From an uncultured Erythrobacter sp. (GTDB taxonomy: Bacteria; Pseudomonadota; Alphaproteobacteria; Sphingomonadales; Sphingomonadaceae): a DNA stretch of 64,000 bases. Shown here piece by piece: positions 8,961 through 18,946 of the stretch. The notes beneath the pieces were generated by a model. It was not told where the DNA came from, searched no databases, and saw only the letters and a program-made list of their open reading frames with translations. The translations under genes and the position numbers were made by a program. The stretch is taken from contig CANNBH010000001.1 in the NCBI GenBank assembly GCA_947502815.1, positions 1,646,818 through 1,710,817 on the forward strand, given 5' to 3'. Each line of letters starts with the position of its first letter. Position 1 is the stretch's first letter.

Positions 8961-10531
8961 CAGGCGGCCTCACTTTCGGGCAAATCCAAACGCGGGAATA
9001 TTGGCGTTGGCTTGGCAACCACAAAGCCGCTTTCCACATGGCGGGTGAACCAATCGCGATCATCCAGATCAGCATAGGACCGCGCGTCTTCGCCAACCCC
9101 CAGCTGATCCAGAAGCGCCGCTGCTTTTTCCGGCACCAGTGGCTGGATAGCAATCGCCAGGTCGCGCAGGGCCATGAATATGGTCTGTAAGACGACCCTC
9201 ATACGCTCTGGATCGGTCTTTTTAAGGGCCCACGGTGCCTGTTCGTCAACATATTGATTGCAGGCGTAAACTGCCTTTATCCATGCCTCAATCCCAACAG
9301 AAAATGCGTATTTCCCAAACTCGGCCGGCAATTCTTGTGCGCAGGCTTTGTGAATTTGGCTCAAGAGGTCGGCATCCACTTGCGCCGGGTCAAATCTCTC
9401 CAGCGTGCCGTCCAAATTCTTGGCGATCATCGATAGGGTGCGCTGGGCCAAATTGCCGAAACTGTTGGCGAGTTCCGCGTTGGTGCGGGTCACAATGGCT
9501 TCTGCGGAATAGGAACCATCCTGTCCAAACGCGACCTCACGCATCAGGAAATACCGCAAGTTGTCGACGCCAAATTGCTCCGCCAAAGCCAATGGATCGG
9601 TGACATTGCCCAGTGACTTGGATTCTTTCTGCCCGCGATTGAGCAGAAAACCGTGGCCGAACACCGCTTTGGGCACAGGCAATTTCGCACTCATCAAGAA
9701 TGCAGGCCAATAGATTGTGTGGAACCGCACAATGTCTTTCCCGATCAGGTGCAGGCTGGCAGGCCAAAATTCCGCCATTTCCGGTGTTTCATCAGGAAAG
9801 CCGAGCCCGGTGAGGTAATTTGTCAGCGCATCGACCCACACATACATCACATGGTTTTCGCTGCCCGGAACCTTTACGCCCCAATCAAAACTGGTGCGGC
9901 TAACCGAAAGGTCACGCAAACCGCCTTCGACAAAGGCGATCATTTCATTGCGGCGGCTCGCCGGTTCAAGAAAGCCCGGTGTCTTGAGCAATTCGAGCAG
10001 TGGCTCTTGATACTTGGACAGGCGGAAAAACCAGCTTTCCTCAACCGTCCATTCAACCGGCGTGTCTTGCGGGGAGAGTTTTGTGCCGCCCTCACCCTCT
10101 TTCAGCTCGCTTTCATCATAATAGGCTTCGTCGCGGACGGAATACCAACCCTCGTACCGATCAAGATACAGATCACCCGCAGCCTCCATCTGTTCCCAAA
10201 TCGCCTGACTGGCGCGGTGGTGATCGGGTTCCACAGTGCGGATGAAACGATCAAAACTGATGCTCAGCGCTTCATCCATTTCGCGGAAATAGCCTGACAT
10301 TTCATCGGCCAATTCGCGCGGGGTGCGGCCCTGCTCCTCTGCTTTGCGCGCCATTTTCAGGCCATGTTCGTCGGTCCCTGTCTGGAAACGAACGGTGCGC
10401 CCGCGCAGCCTTTGAAAGCGCGCGATAACATCAGCGGCAATCCCTTCGTAAGCGTGCCCGATATGCGGGCGGCCATTGGGGTAATTGATCGCAGTCGTGA
10501 TGTAGAACGGGGATGTATCGATATCAGCCAT
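8960..10531 (-). CDS. metG: Methionyl-tRNA synthetase
   Basis: 523 residues from the ATG at 10531, which lies inside the last codons of holB; a longer open frame upstream only shadows holB. The class I signature appears as PNGRPHIGHAYEG. The second signature is KESKS rather than the usual KMSKS (GQKESKSLGN). The connective peptide region (YSVRDEAYYDE) has no Cys zinc knuckle, so this is probably a zinc-free short form. The anticodon-binding helical domain is complete and there is no C-terminal tRNA-binding extension. The enzyme charges tRNA-Met and initiator tRNA. Confidence 0.95.
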   Translation of the reverse strand: MADIDTSPFYITTAINYPNGRPHIGHAYEGIAADVIARFQRLRGRTVRFQTGTDEHGLKMARKAEEQGRTPRELADEMSGYFREMDEALSISFDRFIRTVEPDHHRASQAIWEQMEAAGDLYLDRYEGWYSVRDEAYYDESELKEGEGGTKLSPQDTPVEWTVEESWFFRLSKYQEPLLELLKTPGFLEPASRRNEMIAFVEGGLRDLSVSRTSFDWGVKVPGSENHVMYVWVDALTNYLTGLGFPDETPEMAEFWPASLHLIGKDIVRFHTIYWPAFLMSAKLPVPKAVFGHGFLLNRGQKESKSLGNVTDPLALAEQFGVDNLRYFLMREVAFGQDGSYSAEAIVTRTNAELANSFGNLAQRTLSMIAKNLDGTLERFDPAQVDADLLSQIHKACAQELPAEFGKYAFSVGIEAWIKAVYACNQYVDEQAPWALKKTDPERMRVVLQTIFMALRDLAIAIQPLVPEKAAALLDQLGVGEDARSYADLDDRDWFTRHVESGFVVAKPTPIFPRLDLPESEAA

Positions 10532-11504
10532 GGGCGTGGTCGCTAGCCGGGGCAGCGCGCATGAGCAAGGTGCCGATTTCAAGGGTGAGCAATCCGGTGT
10601 CGAAATTGTAATTGGGGGCCTGCGCGGCAAGGGTGACCAATTCGGCATGCGTGTCCGCCAAAACGGCGCGCTGATCGGATTTTTCAGTGGTCCGCGCAAG
10701 TTCGGCGACGATGGACTGGGCTAGCTCCATGACGGCTTGCAAACGGGCTCTATCGGCGCGCGCTCCAATCAAGCGGGCCAATTCCGCGCGGACGGTGATG
10801 TTGGGATCGCTTTTGGTCAAAAGCGTGGTGATCAATGCGCCGATTGGGGCCAAATCTTGCTCTGCAAACCGCAAGGCTGCGCCGTAAGACCCTTCCGCTG
10901 CTCGGATGGCGGCCAAGGCCGATACCCCTTCCCCGACCGCGCCCGATGCCTCCAACATCGTTTCAAGTTGGACGGTGCTAAGTGCAGGGAATCGCAGCAA
11001 CCGGCAGCGGGATCGGATTGTCGGGAGCAGGCGCGCTGGGCGGTGCGCGATAAGGAGGAAGAATGTGCCCTGCGGCGGCTCTTCCAAGCTCTTGAGGAGC
11101 GCGTTGGAAGCGCTCACCTCCATATCATCGGCCGGATTTACAATGACCACCCGGCGCGAACCAAGCGTTGGCCGGGTTGTCAGGCGTTTTTGCATTCCGC
11201 GTATCTGATCCACACGGATGCTGCGAGCGAGTTCGAATTTCTTGCCATCGGCCTGCGCGCGGGCTTCCTTGTCGTTCTTCGCACCATAGGTGAGCACGAT
11301 GATATCGGGGTGGTCACCGGTCGGTTGCGGAATGCCGTCCTCTGCCACCAATTCGCGTGCCGCTGCGAGGGCAAATTGCTGTTTGCCAAGGCCGCTTTTC
11401 CCAGCAAGGATCCAGCCATGGTGCATCCGCGTGCTGCCCATCGCCGCGCGCCATTCCCGCAAAGCATCCGAGTGATTGGGCCAGTTGATGTCAGGATCGC
11501 CCAT
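10524..11504 (-). CDS. holB: DNA polymerase III delta' subunit
   Basis: 326 residues. The N-terminal AAA+ module holds GKSGLGKQQFAL, a Walker A-like loop. LKSLEEPPQGTFFLLIAH is the highly conserved clamp-loader segment, followed by the arginine-finger-like RSRCRLL. The protein is a fixed part of the clamp loader that places the beta clamp on DNA. It lies between tmk and metG, the common tmk-holB-metG-tatD order, and overlaps metG by 8 bases. The Cys zinc site of some homologues is not obvious. Confidence 0.91.
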   Translation of the reverse strand: MGDPDINWPNHSDALREWRAAMGSTRMHHGWILAGKSGLGKQQFALAAARELVAEDGIPQPTGDHPDIIVLTYGAKNDKEARAQADGKKFELARSIRVDQIRGMQKRLTTRPTLGSRRVVIVNPADDMEVSASNALLKSLEEPPQGTFFLLIAHRPARLLPTIRSRCRLLRFPALSTVQLETMLEASGAVGEGVSALAAIRAAEGSYGAALRFAEQDLAPIGALITTLLTKSDPNITVRAELARLIGARADRARLQAVMELAQSIVAELARTTEKSDQRAVLADTHAELVTLAAQAPNYNFDTGLLTLEIGTLLMRAAPASDHAHG

Positions 11505-12148
11505 CAGGTATCCAGCGCCGGTCCGAGTGCGGTGACAATGCGGGCATGGACCTCTTCGGGGGAGCCCATCCCATCGATGATGATAAAGCCATCTGGGTCG
11601 CTATCCGCCAAATCGCGAAAGCTGCGTGCAACAGCTCTATGATATTGAGCGCTCCGGCCGCCAATCGCGTCGCTGACATCGCCATCGCGCGCGGCCAGAC
11701 GTTCAGAAAGCCGTTCTTCATCAACCTCCAGCAAGATTGTATAATCTGGGCGCAGGCCGCCGCTACCGAAAGCATGCAGCGTCTGGATTGCAGCATCTCC
11801 AAGCCCGCCTGCGCCGCCCTGATAGGCGCGGCTAGAATCGACGAACCGGTCGCACACGACAAAGGTGCCCTGCTCGATCATAGGGCGGATGAGGCGCGCC
11901 ACATGGTCAGCGCGGGCCGCGGCAAACAGCAAAGCTTCAGATTGAGCGTTCCAGCCTTCTCCTGGTGGATGGAGCAATAATTCGCGGATTGCCTCTGCGC
12001 CTGCTGTGCCGCCGGGCTCGCGGGTCACTTCAACACTTTCACCCCGGTCACGCAAAGCCTCTGCGAGCAGGCGGCTTTGGGTGGATTTGCCTGTCCCCTC
12101 GCCTCCTTCAAAGGCAATGAAGCAGCCCTTCGCTGTGTTCCGCGTCAT
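11504..12148 (-). CDS. tmk: Thymidylate kinase
   Basis: 214 residues from the ATG at 12148, which overlaps the TGA of the carboxypeptidase gene (ATGA). A GTG three codons further upstream is possible but less likely. The P-loop is FEGGEGTGKST, the substrate motif DRFVDSSRAYQG, and the lid region carries ERLAARDGD. It phosphorylates dTMP to dTDP for DNA synthesis. It shares its last base with the start of holB. Confidence 0.95.
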   Translation of the reverse strand: MTRNTAKGCFIAFEGGEGTGKSTQSRLLAEALRDRGESVEVTREPGGTAGAEAIRELLLHPPGEGWNAQSEALLFAAARADHVARLIRPMIEQGTFVVCDRFVDSSRAYQGGAGGLGDAAIQTLHAFGSGGLRPDYTILLEVDEERLSERLAARDGDVSDAIGGRSAQYHRAVARSFRDLADSDPDGFIIIDGMGSPEEVHARIVTALGPALDT

Positions 12149-13335
12149 GAAAACCACCCTGCTATACCATTGGCAATGCGTGCAAAAATACCAGCCTCTC
12201 CAACGCGTTTAGCCGCCTGCAGCGGCACGCGGGCTGGTTCCATACCGGGCACTTCTATCACAAGGGCTGCGACGTCTTCGCCCTGATCGAAAGGGGCCCG
12301 AAGCGGCCCATCATACACTATCGACATGCGCAGGTTTGCGGCTTGGCCGCGGGGCACATTGACGAAGACGGTTCGATCGGTTTGCAAGGCCACGGAGCGG
12401 CTATCCCCTCCTTGCACGCGGGCAAATCCGACATTTTCCCCTCTTTCAAACAGTCGCTCCCGGTCAAAAGCCGTGAAACCCCATTCTGTCAGCGCGCGGG
12501 CGGACCGGGCGCGGATGGCGTTGCGCGGCGCTCCTGCTACTACAAGTACGAGGCGCTGCCCATTGCGCTGTGCGGTGCCGAGATATCCAAAGCCGGATTC
12601 ATTGGTGTAGCCAGTCTTGATCCCATCGGCGCCTTCCAAACGGCCAATCATCGGATCGCGATTGGGTTGTTCAATGCCGTTATACCGAAAGCCGGGCAGA
12701 CCAATATAGCGCGCGAATTTATCAGGATGGCGCCTGATCATAGACTGAGCCAAAACAACAAGGTCATTGGCGGTCGTAAATGTTCGCCCTTCATCGGGCC
12801 AGCCATTGGGCGTGCCAAAGTGACTGTTCACCATGCGCAGCGCCCGTGCGCGGCTATTCATCCCATCAACCCATGTTGGAACCGTGCCCGAATGCCCTTT
12901 GGCCAGCATTATTGCGCCGTCGTTGGCCGAGATATTGGCGATGCCGGTCAACAGATCGTGCACTGGCACCTGATCCTGGGCGTTGATCCACATGGTGGAG
13001 CCTTCCCCGTTCCAATCGCGCCAAGTCTCATCATCCATCGTCATAATCTGCGCGGGATCGAGACTGCCCTCTTCGATCAATTCGAAGGCGTGGTACATCG
13101 TCATCACTTTGGTGATGGACGCCGGGACAAATCGGCGGTCGGCCTCTCGCGAATAGAGCACCTGCCCGCTGGTTACATCAACCAGCAAGACGATGGGCAC
13201 GTCGTCGGGAGGCGGGGGACCGGGACCATTCTGCGCCGAAAGCGCAGGCGTGTACGCCGCGCAAAGCAACGCAATCACCATCGCAAACCCTAAACGCAGG
13301 CCCCGTATGGGATACAGTTTCAAGACAGCCGTCAT
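12145..13335 (-). CDS. dacC: D-alanyl-D-alanine carboxypeptidase (penicillin-binding protein 5/6 family)
   Basis: 396 residues with a signal peptide ending near ALSAQ. The active-site serine is in SITK (73-76), the second box is SAN (in NISANDGAI) and the third is KTG (in GIKTGYTNE). The C-terminal domain (about 290-375) is the beta-rich PBP5 type, followed by a weak amphipathic tail. The enzyme trims the terminal D-Ala from peptidoglycan stem peptides in the periplasm. It heads the operon that runs on to tmk, holB and metG. The symbol dacC is by family; dacA, dacD and dacF are equally possible. Confidence 0.91.
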   Translation of the reverse strand: MTAVLKLYPIRGLRLGFAMVIALLCAAYTPALSAQNGPGPPPPDDVPIVLLVDVTSGQVLYSREADRRFVPASITKVMTMYHAFELIEEGSLDPAQIMTMDDETWRDWNGEGSTMWINAQDQVPVHDLLTGIANISANDGAIMLAKGHSGTVPTWVDGMNSRARALRMVNSHFGTPNGWPDEGRTFTTANDLVVLAQSMIRRHPDKFARYIGLPGFRYNGIEQPNRDPMIGRLEGADGIKTGYTNESGFGYLGTAQRNGQRLVLVVAGAPRNAIRARSARALTEWGFTAFDRERLFERGENVGFARVQGGDSRSVALQTDRTVFVNVPRGQAANLRMSIVYDGPLRAPFDQGEDVAALVIEVPGMEPARVPLQAAKRVGEAGIFARIANGIAGWFS

Positions 13336-13387
13336 AACACCCCATCCATAGGGCCCGACCGGCTAAGATGCGAGGGGACAGATCAGC

Positions 13388-14440
13388 TTAGTTCACGATT
13401 TCGTCAGCCAGCAGACCGACGCTCATCGCGTAATAGTTGGAGCAATTGTATTCGAGGATCACCCGGTAATTGCCAGTAAGGAGCCAAGCAGGCTCTCCCG
13501 GACCATCTGGCTGGAACAACGAAGTGAGAGTGTCATCCGGCAGGGCTCGCTGTGGCTGAACACCCAAAGCGCGCCATTCTGCCACCGTTTTCCACTGGCT
13601 GTGGCGTTCATGCACGCGTGAACACACCGGCGAAACCAGCTCCGTTCGGTATGCATCGACATTGAAGCCACGCGGCACGGCTGCGCGCACGCCCCATGGT
13701 TGGCCAGTGCGCCAACCGGCGTCTTTGAAATAGTTTGCAATAGAGGCAAAAGTGTCTGCCCGGTTGCTAAAGATGTTGGCGCGCCCGTCGCCGTCTCCAT
13801 CCGTGGCAAGCCGCAGATAGACCGAAGGCAAAAACTGCGGATTGCCAAAGGCTCCAGCGAAACTGCCGACCAATTCTTGGCGCGAAAATCCACGATCAGC
13901 GACTTTCATCAACGCGACCCATTCGCCAGCGAACAAGTCGCGGCGGCGGCCTTCCCATGCGAGTGTTGCCAGACTGCGCGAAAGGTCAAAGTTCCCGCGT
14001 ATCCGGCCATAGCTGGTTTCATGCCCAAAAATCGCGACGATGATTTCAGCAGGAACGCCGTAATCCCGCTCTGCGCGGCGCAGTTCCGCAGAATTCCCGC
14101 GATAAACGCTGCGACCACCCGCGATCCGCGCGGAATTCACATGGGTTGCAATATAAGGGGCCATCGCTGGATAACCCCGGCGCGTTGGCCTGCCCGGTTG
14201 CCCCTGATCAAGGCGGATCACACGCGCATTGGGAGTGAGGCCAGCCGTCATCCGGTTGAGCGTGGCTTCGCTGACACCTTCGGCCCGCGCCCGCGCTTTG
14301 AGCAGCTCCATATAAGCGTCGAACGCAATCCCATCGCGCGCGGCAACTTGTGCCTGCGTCGCAGAAGGCGCCGTAACACTGCCCAGCCCCACAGTGGCGA
14401 GCGCAAGAATGGCGAAAGAGCAAAGGCGTTTGATTGGCAT
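13388..14440 (-). CDS. MltB-like lytic murein transglycosylase
   Basis: 350 residues with an N-terminal signal peptide ending around ATQAQV. The SLT_2 domain contains the catalytic Glu in IFGHETSYG, then GSFAGAFGNPQFLPSVY, a variant of the usual GSWAGAMGxPQFMPSSY, and the Asp-rich DGDGDG. The family cleaves the MurNAc-GlcNAc bond to give 1,6-anhydro ends. There is no lipobox, so the protein is probably soluble in the periplasm. It is separated from the carboxypeptidase gene by 52 bases on the same strand. Confidence 0.9.
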   Translation of the reverse strand: MPIKRLCSFAILALATVGLGSVTAPSATQAQVAARDGIAFDAYMELLKARARAEGVSEATLNRMTAGLTPNARVIRLDQGQPGRPTRRGYPAMAPYIATHVNSARIAGGRSVYRGNSAELRRAERDYGVPAEIIVAIFGHETSYGRIRGNFDLSRSLATLAWEGRRRDLFAGEWVALMKVADRGFSRQELVGSFAGAFGNPQFLPSVYLRLATDGDGDGRANIFSNRADTFASIANYFKDAGWRTGQPWGVRAAVPRGFNVDAYRTELVSPVCSRVHERHSQWKTVAEWRALGVQPQRALPDDTLTSLFQPDGPGEPAWLLTGNYRVILEYNCSNYYAMSVGLLADEIVN

Positions 14441-14504
14441 TAGACAGGCATCTCACACGTGATCTGAATTCTAGATGAGCACGGCCTTCGCCGCGTCCGA
14501 TTAA

Positions 14505-15233
14505 CTAAGGGGTAATTGCATGATTGCGCATATACTCATAGTCCCCTCGGCACGCATCGGCGGTTTTTTGATACTCTTCGTCGAGGGTTGGCAGATCACC
14601 CGGTTGTTTTCCAAACCCGGTTGAGGCGTTCACCGCGTCATACCAATGCGATTGCCAAATGCCGTCTTGTGGATGCGGGCCCTTTGCCCATGAAAGCATC
14701 GCTGCATCCCAATCGATCGAAAGCGCATCGCACAGTTTTTCAAGCACGCTGGCGGGATTGGCCAAAACATCCGCGCTGTCGACAACAGGCGGTGCACGGC
14801 CAAGCCGATCGGCTTCCAAATCGAAATAGGCGCGTTGACGCTCTATACCCAGATGCTCTGCCTTAATGGCGGTTCGCTTTCCTGCATAACTTGCCGCCAC
14901 GCGCACAGGATCGCGGATCAGAAAGGCATGACGGGTATCGCTCAGGTCCAAGATGTCCACTGGCCCCTCCATATGATGGGGCATATGTTTTTGATACCAA
15001 ACCGAGCTGCCATCGGGTGATGGCCCATTTTGCGCGGTGGTGACCGAACGCCAGTTACAATCCATATCGGCGATAATGGCAGCCGCCATAGGTTGCGGAT
15101 CGCCCGTTTCTCTCAAATAGGCGCCATAATAGGGTTCATCACTGACGAACGTGTCTGATCGGCTGCTGAAACTGCGCATCATAGCGGTGGAAAGATTACG
15201 AGGGCCGCTCCACATTGCGATGCGGATGGTCAT
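14505..15233 (-). CDS. Sulfotransferase-like P-loop protein coupled to a class IV aminotransferase
   Basis: 242 residues. The N-terminus IAMWSGPRNLSTAMM resembles the 5'-phosphosulfate-binding loop of sulfotransferases, and FLIRDPVRVAASY resembles their 3'-phosphate motif. It matches a group often annotated as branched-chain-aminotransferase-like and found next to or fused with class IV aminotransferases. Here the pair overlaps by 4 bases (15230-15233), so they are probably translated together. The acceptor is unknown; an amino-acid-derived compound is inferred only from the neighbour. Confidence 0.65.
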   Translation of the reverse strand: MTIRIAMWSGPRNLSTAMMRSFSSRSDTFVSDEPYYGAYLRETGDPQPMAAAIIADMDCNWRSVTTAQNGPSPDGSSVWYQKHMPHHMEGPVDILDLSDTRHAFLIRDPVRVAASYAGKRTAIKAEHLGIERQRAYFDLEADRLGRAPPVVDSADVLANPASVLEKLCDALSIDWDAAMLSWAKGPHPQDGIWQSHWYDAVNASTGFGKQPGDLPTLDEEYQKTADACRGDYEYMRNHAITP

Positions 15234-16144
15234 TGGGCATCCCGATCCATCAATTCACGATACAGTGTCTGCAACCGTTCCACCATCGGACCACGGCCCG
15301 GTGTGAGAGCGCGGCCATCCACCTCTGTAACCGGAACGACGCCGGCGAACGTGCCGGTCACAAATGCCTCCTCAGCACCGTACACATCGGTGAGTGAAAA
15401 GTTGCGTTCGTAAACCGGTATCCCTGCCTCTTTGCACACTTGGATCACATTGGACCGGGTGATCCCACCAAGGCAGTAATCGCCGCTCGACGTCCAAACC
15501 TCGCCTTTTCTAACGATGAAGAAGTGAGTTGAATTACAAGTCGCCACAAAGCCGTGCGGGTCAAGCATCAAAGCCTCATCTGCGCCCGCCTGAGTCGCTT
15601 GAATGCAGGCTGTGATGCAGTTGAGTTTCGAATGGGAGTTAAGCTTTTGATCCTGCACCGCTGGATCCCCGCGGCGAACATGCACGGTGAACAGGCGGAT
15701 GCCGCTTTCGATCGTCGAGGGGAGCGGGGTTTTGTATTCCGGGATTATGACAATGGTCGCATCGCTGATGACGACCCGCGGGTCTTGATAAGGTGTGGAT
15801 CGGATGCCGCGCGTCACCATCAGGCGCATATGCACGCCTTCTTGTTCGCGCATGCCATTGCCGTCCACGGTTTCATCAATACGCGCAATCAATTCATCGC
15901 GGGTAAGGCCAATGTCCATCGCGATTGCTTTGGCGCCTTCGTAAAGGCGGTCCATATGCGAATCGACAAAGGCGATTTTTCCTCGGTGAAGCCTTAGCCC
16001 TTCCCACACACCGTCACCCAACATGAAGCCGCTGTCAAAGACCGAAACACTCGCCTGCGCGCGCGGCACAAGGGTGCCGTTGACGTTGATCAGCACCGTT
16101 TCATTGCGAGGATCTGCGGCATAGTCGTGTGTGCCTTTTGCCAT
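15230..16144 (-). CDS. Class IV PLP aminotransferase (branched-chain or D-amino-acid type)
   Basis: 304 residues of fold type IV. The PLP lysine is in NSHSKLNCITA, and GDGVWEGLRLHRG and FVTGTFAGVVPV are conserved blocks of the D-alanine / branched-chain aminotransferase family. The substrate cannot be decided from the sequence. The signature differs from housekeeping IlvE, and the overlap with a sulfotransferase-like gene suggests a special role. The gene starts 69 bases from the divergently oriented tRNA-Ser. Confidence 0.87.
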   Translation of the reverse strand: MAKGTHDYAADPRNETVLINVNGTLVPRAQASVSVFDSGFMLGDGVWEGLRLHRGKIAFVDSHMDRLYEGAKAIAMDIGLTRDELIARIDETVDGNGMREQEGVHMRLMVTRGIRSTPYQDPRVVISDATIVIIPEYKTPLPSTIESGIRLFTVHVRRGDPAVQDQKLNSHSKLNCITACIQATQAGADEALMLDPHGFVATCNSTHFFIVRKGEVWTSSGDYCLGGITRSNVIQVCKEAGIPVYERNFSLTDVYGAEEAFVTGTFAGVVPVTEVDGRALTPGRGPMVERLQTLYRELMDRDAQ

Positions 16145-16213
16145 TGGTTTTTCCTCGAATCTGTATCTGCTAGTGACAAGCGGCTTTTGCGGCGCTAACC
16201 GGCTTTGCGACGC

Positions 16214-16303
16214 GGACAGTTGGCAGAGTGGTCGAATGCACTGGTCTTGAAAACCAGCAAGGGTGCAAGCCCTTCCAGGGTTCGAATCCCTGACTGTCCG
16301 CCA
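16214..16303 (+). tRNA. tRNA-Ser (anticodon UGA), CCA encoded
   Basis: Acceptor arms GGACAGT (16214-16220) and ACTGTCC (16293-16299) pair perfectly, then discriminator G and an encoded CCA. The anticodon stem CTGGT/ACCAG holds loop CTTGAAA, giving anticodon TGA. A long variable arm (AAGGGTGCAAGCCCTT region) and the T-loop GTTCGAATC are as expected for tRNA-Ser. Confidence 0.96.
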
Positions 16304-16309
16304 CCCACC

Positions 16310-16533
16310 TTAATCCGCTTTTCCCTTAGGGTTGCGTGCTTCGGGCTCATCGGCCTCTGGCGGGGACATGTGGTCGAGCGAATCGACGTCGACCTCTTCA
16401 CCATGCGGATCGCCCCACATCACCAAACTTGGCGCGAAGGCTTTGCCTTTGGGAAACATGCTCCCTTTCAGATGCGCGATCAGATCCTCTTTGGTGAGGA
16501 ACGGGTTTTCGGCGTCTGACTTGCTCTCACCCA

Positions 16534-16534
<1 letters not shown>
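16310..16534 (-). CDS. Conserved small hypothetical protein
   Basis: A 74-residue, soluble and acidic product without membrane segments; the middle has FPKGKAFAPSLVMWGDPHG. Its ATG overlaps the lpdA stop (TGATG), which suggests coupled translation after lpdA. I do not recognise the function. It ends 7 bases from the tRNA on the opposite strand. Confidence 0.6.
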
Positions 16535-17949
<1,415 letters not shown>

Positions 17950-17959
17950 TTGGAGTTCC

Positions 17960-17990
17960 TGTAACATTGTAACATGGACCGGATGTTACA
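17960..17990. promoter_or_regulatory. Triple TGTAACAT operator-like repeat before lpdA
   Basis: Two head-to-tail copies of TGTAACAT (17960-17967 and 17968-17975) are followed, after GGACCGG, by the inverted copy ATGTTACA (17983-17990). An overlapping inverted pair GGACCG / CGGTCC spans 17976-17996. The block ends 10 bases before the lpdA start, a typical place for a repressor site. The regulator is not known. Confidence 0.45.
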
Positions 17991-18134
17991 CGGTCCTGGG
18001 GAGGAAATATTTTGAGGGGATGATAGCGACCATGCCCGCGAGAAACGGACACGAAAACGCTGAAAAACCGGGCCGGGACCATGCGCAGCCTATGCCACAG
18101 CTCTGGGCCTGTAGGACAGAGTTCCATTCTGCGA

Positions 18135-18512
18135 TCAAACATAGTCTGTCTCAACAGGACGGGGCCGATCATTGTCATCAAGCAGCACGAATTTGAACGT
18201 CCCGCGTGAAACTTTGGTGGTCTGTTCGCCGTTGCGTTCGCGGCCCACGCCCTCAGCCAAGATCGTCAGCGAAGTTGTTCCCGTCGCGATCACCTGAGCA
18301 TAGACAGACAGCTCATCACCGACGGCCATCGCGCCGGGAAAGGTAAAATCGGTGGCGTGCACGACAACCGCTTTGCCGCGCCCCACCCGGCTCGCCAATG
18401 ACCCTGCGCCCAGCGCCATTTGGGCCATCAACCAACCGCCAAACACCCCGCCATAGGGGTTGAGGTCTGTGGGCATCGCGGTGGCGCGGATCATCAATTG
18501 TGGCTCACTCAT
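18135..18512 (-). CDS. YciA-type acyl-CoA thioesterase (hotdog fold)
   Basis: 125 residues from the ATG at 18512, which overlaps the stop of the upstream membrane protein gene by 8 bases. A longer open frame only shadows that gene. The N-terminal MPTDLNPYGGVFGGWLM is the signature of YciA-like thioesterases, with the catalytic Asp/Asn region near the start of the hotdog helix. The family hydrolyses a range of acyl-CoA esters. It lies between genes of pyruvate dehydrogenase components. Confidence 0.88.
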   Translation of the reverse strand: MSEPQLMIRATAMPTDLNPYGGVFGGWLMAQMALGAGSLASRVGRGKAVVVHATDFTFPGAMAVGDELSVYAQVIATGTTSLTILAEGVGRERNGEQTTKVSRGTFKFVLLDDNDRPRPVETDYV

Positions 18513-18936
18513 GGACAGTTCTTTCCCGCGGCCTTTGAGGCCGGATGATAAGGAAATATCCCGCCGCGCCGAAAGTAATTGCCGAAGCAAATGCAGGCAA
18601 TCCAAAGATCAAAGCTGCTCTTTCATCGCCAATCACATAGCTTGCCAAAATCAGCATGACCCCCGACAGCACGGAGATCATCGCCAAACTTGCCGGAGCC
18701 TGCACCAAATGCTTGCGAGCAAGTGCGTAGACCAGAAGCGCCACCGGCAGTCCGACCACAAAGTTCCCGGCGAGCCCGACCCAGAACATGCCCATGTAGA
18801 CTTCAATCCAAATCTCAGTGACCGGCTCATCCGACCGTTGCAGCGCAAAAATCGCGACGACAGTAATCCATGCCGCAACCGAGCCGGCAATGGCAATGCC
18901 AACAAAATTCGCAAAAAGGCCTAGAATTCTTTGCAA
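18505..18936 (-). CDS. Four-helix membrane protein, unknown function
   Basis: 143 residues with four hydrophobic segments, about 5-30, 48-72, 80-102 and 107-128, and a basic C-terminal tail (RPQRPRE). The start is uncertain: a TTG at 18936 gives the first helix, and no nearby ATG exists. It follows the lipoprotein gene by 10 bases and overlaps the thioesterase gene, so it is an operon member. I do not recognise the family. Confidence 0.6.
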   Translation of the reverse strand: MQRILGLFANFVGIAIAGSVAAWITVVAIFALQRSDEPVTEIWIEVYMGMFWVGLAGNFVVGLPVALLVYALARKHLVQAPASLAMISVLSGVMLILASYVIGDERAALIFGLPAFASAITFGAAGYFLIIRPQRPRERTVHE

Positions 18937-18946
18937 AGACTAAAAC

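Noticed and set aside
10532..10699. Longer N-terminus for metG
   Set aside because: The stretch only shadows holB; the conserved start is at 10531.
7240..16150. Many overlapping plus-strand frames over the minus-strand operons
   Set aside because: They are rich in Arg, Pro, Cys and Ser, as expected for noncoding frames, and the opposite strand encodes clear families.
16214..16303. The tRNA-Ser as an integration site of a genomic island
   Set aside because: No repeat of its 3' end and no integrase next to it were seen; both sides hold core genes.
17950..18134. A gene in the gap before lpdA
   Set aside because: Frames on both strands are short and unconserved by eye; repeats indicate a control region.
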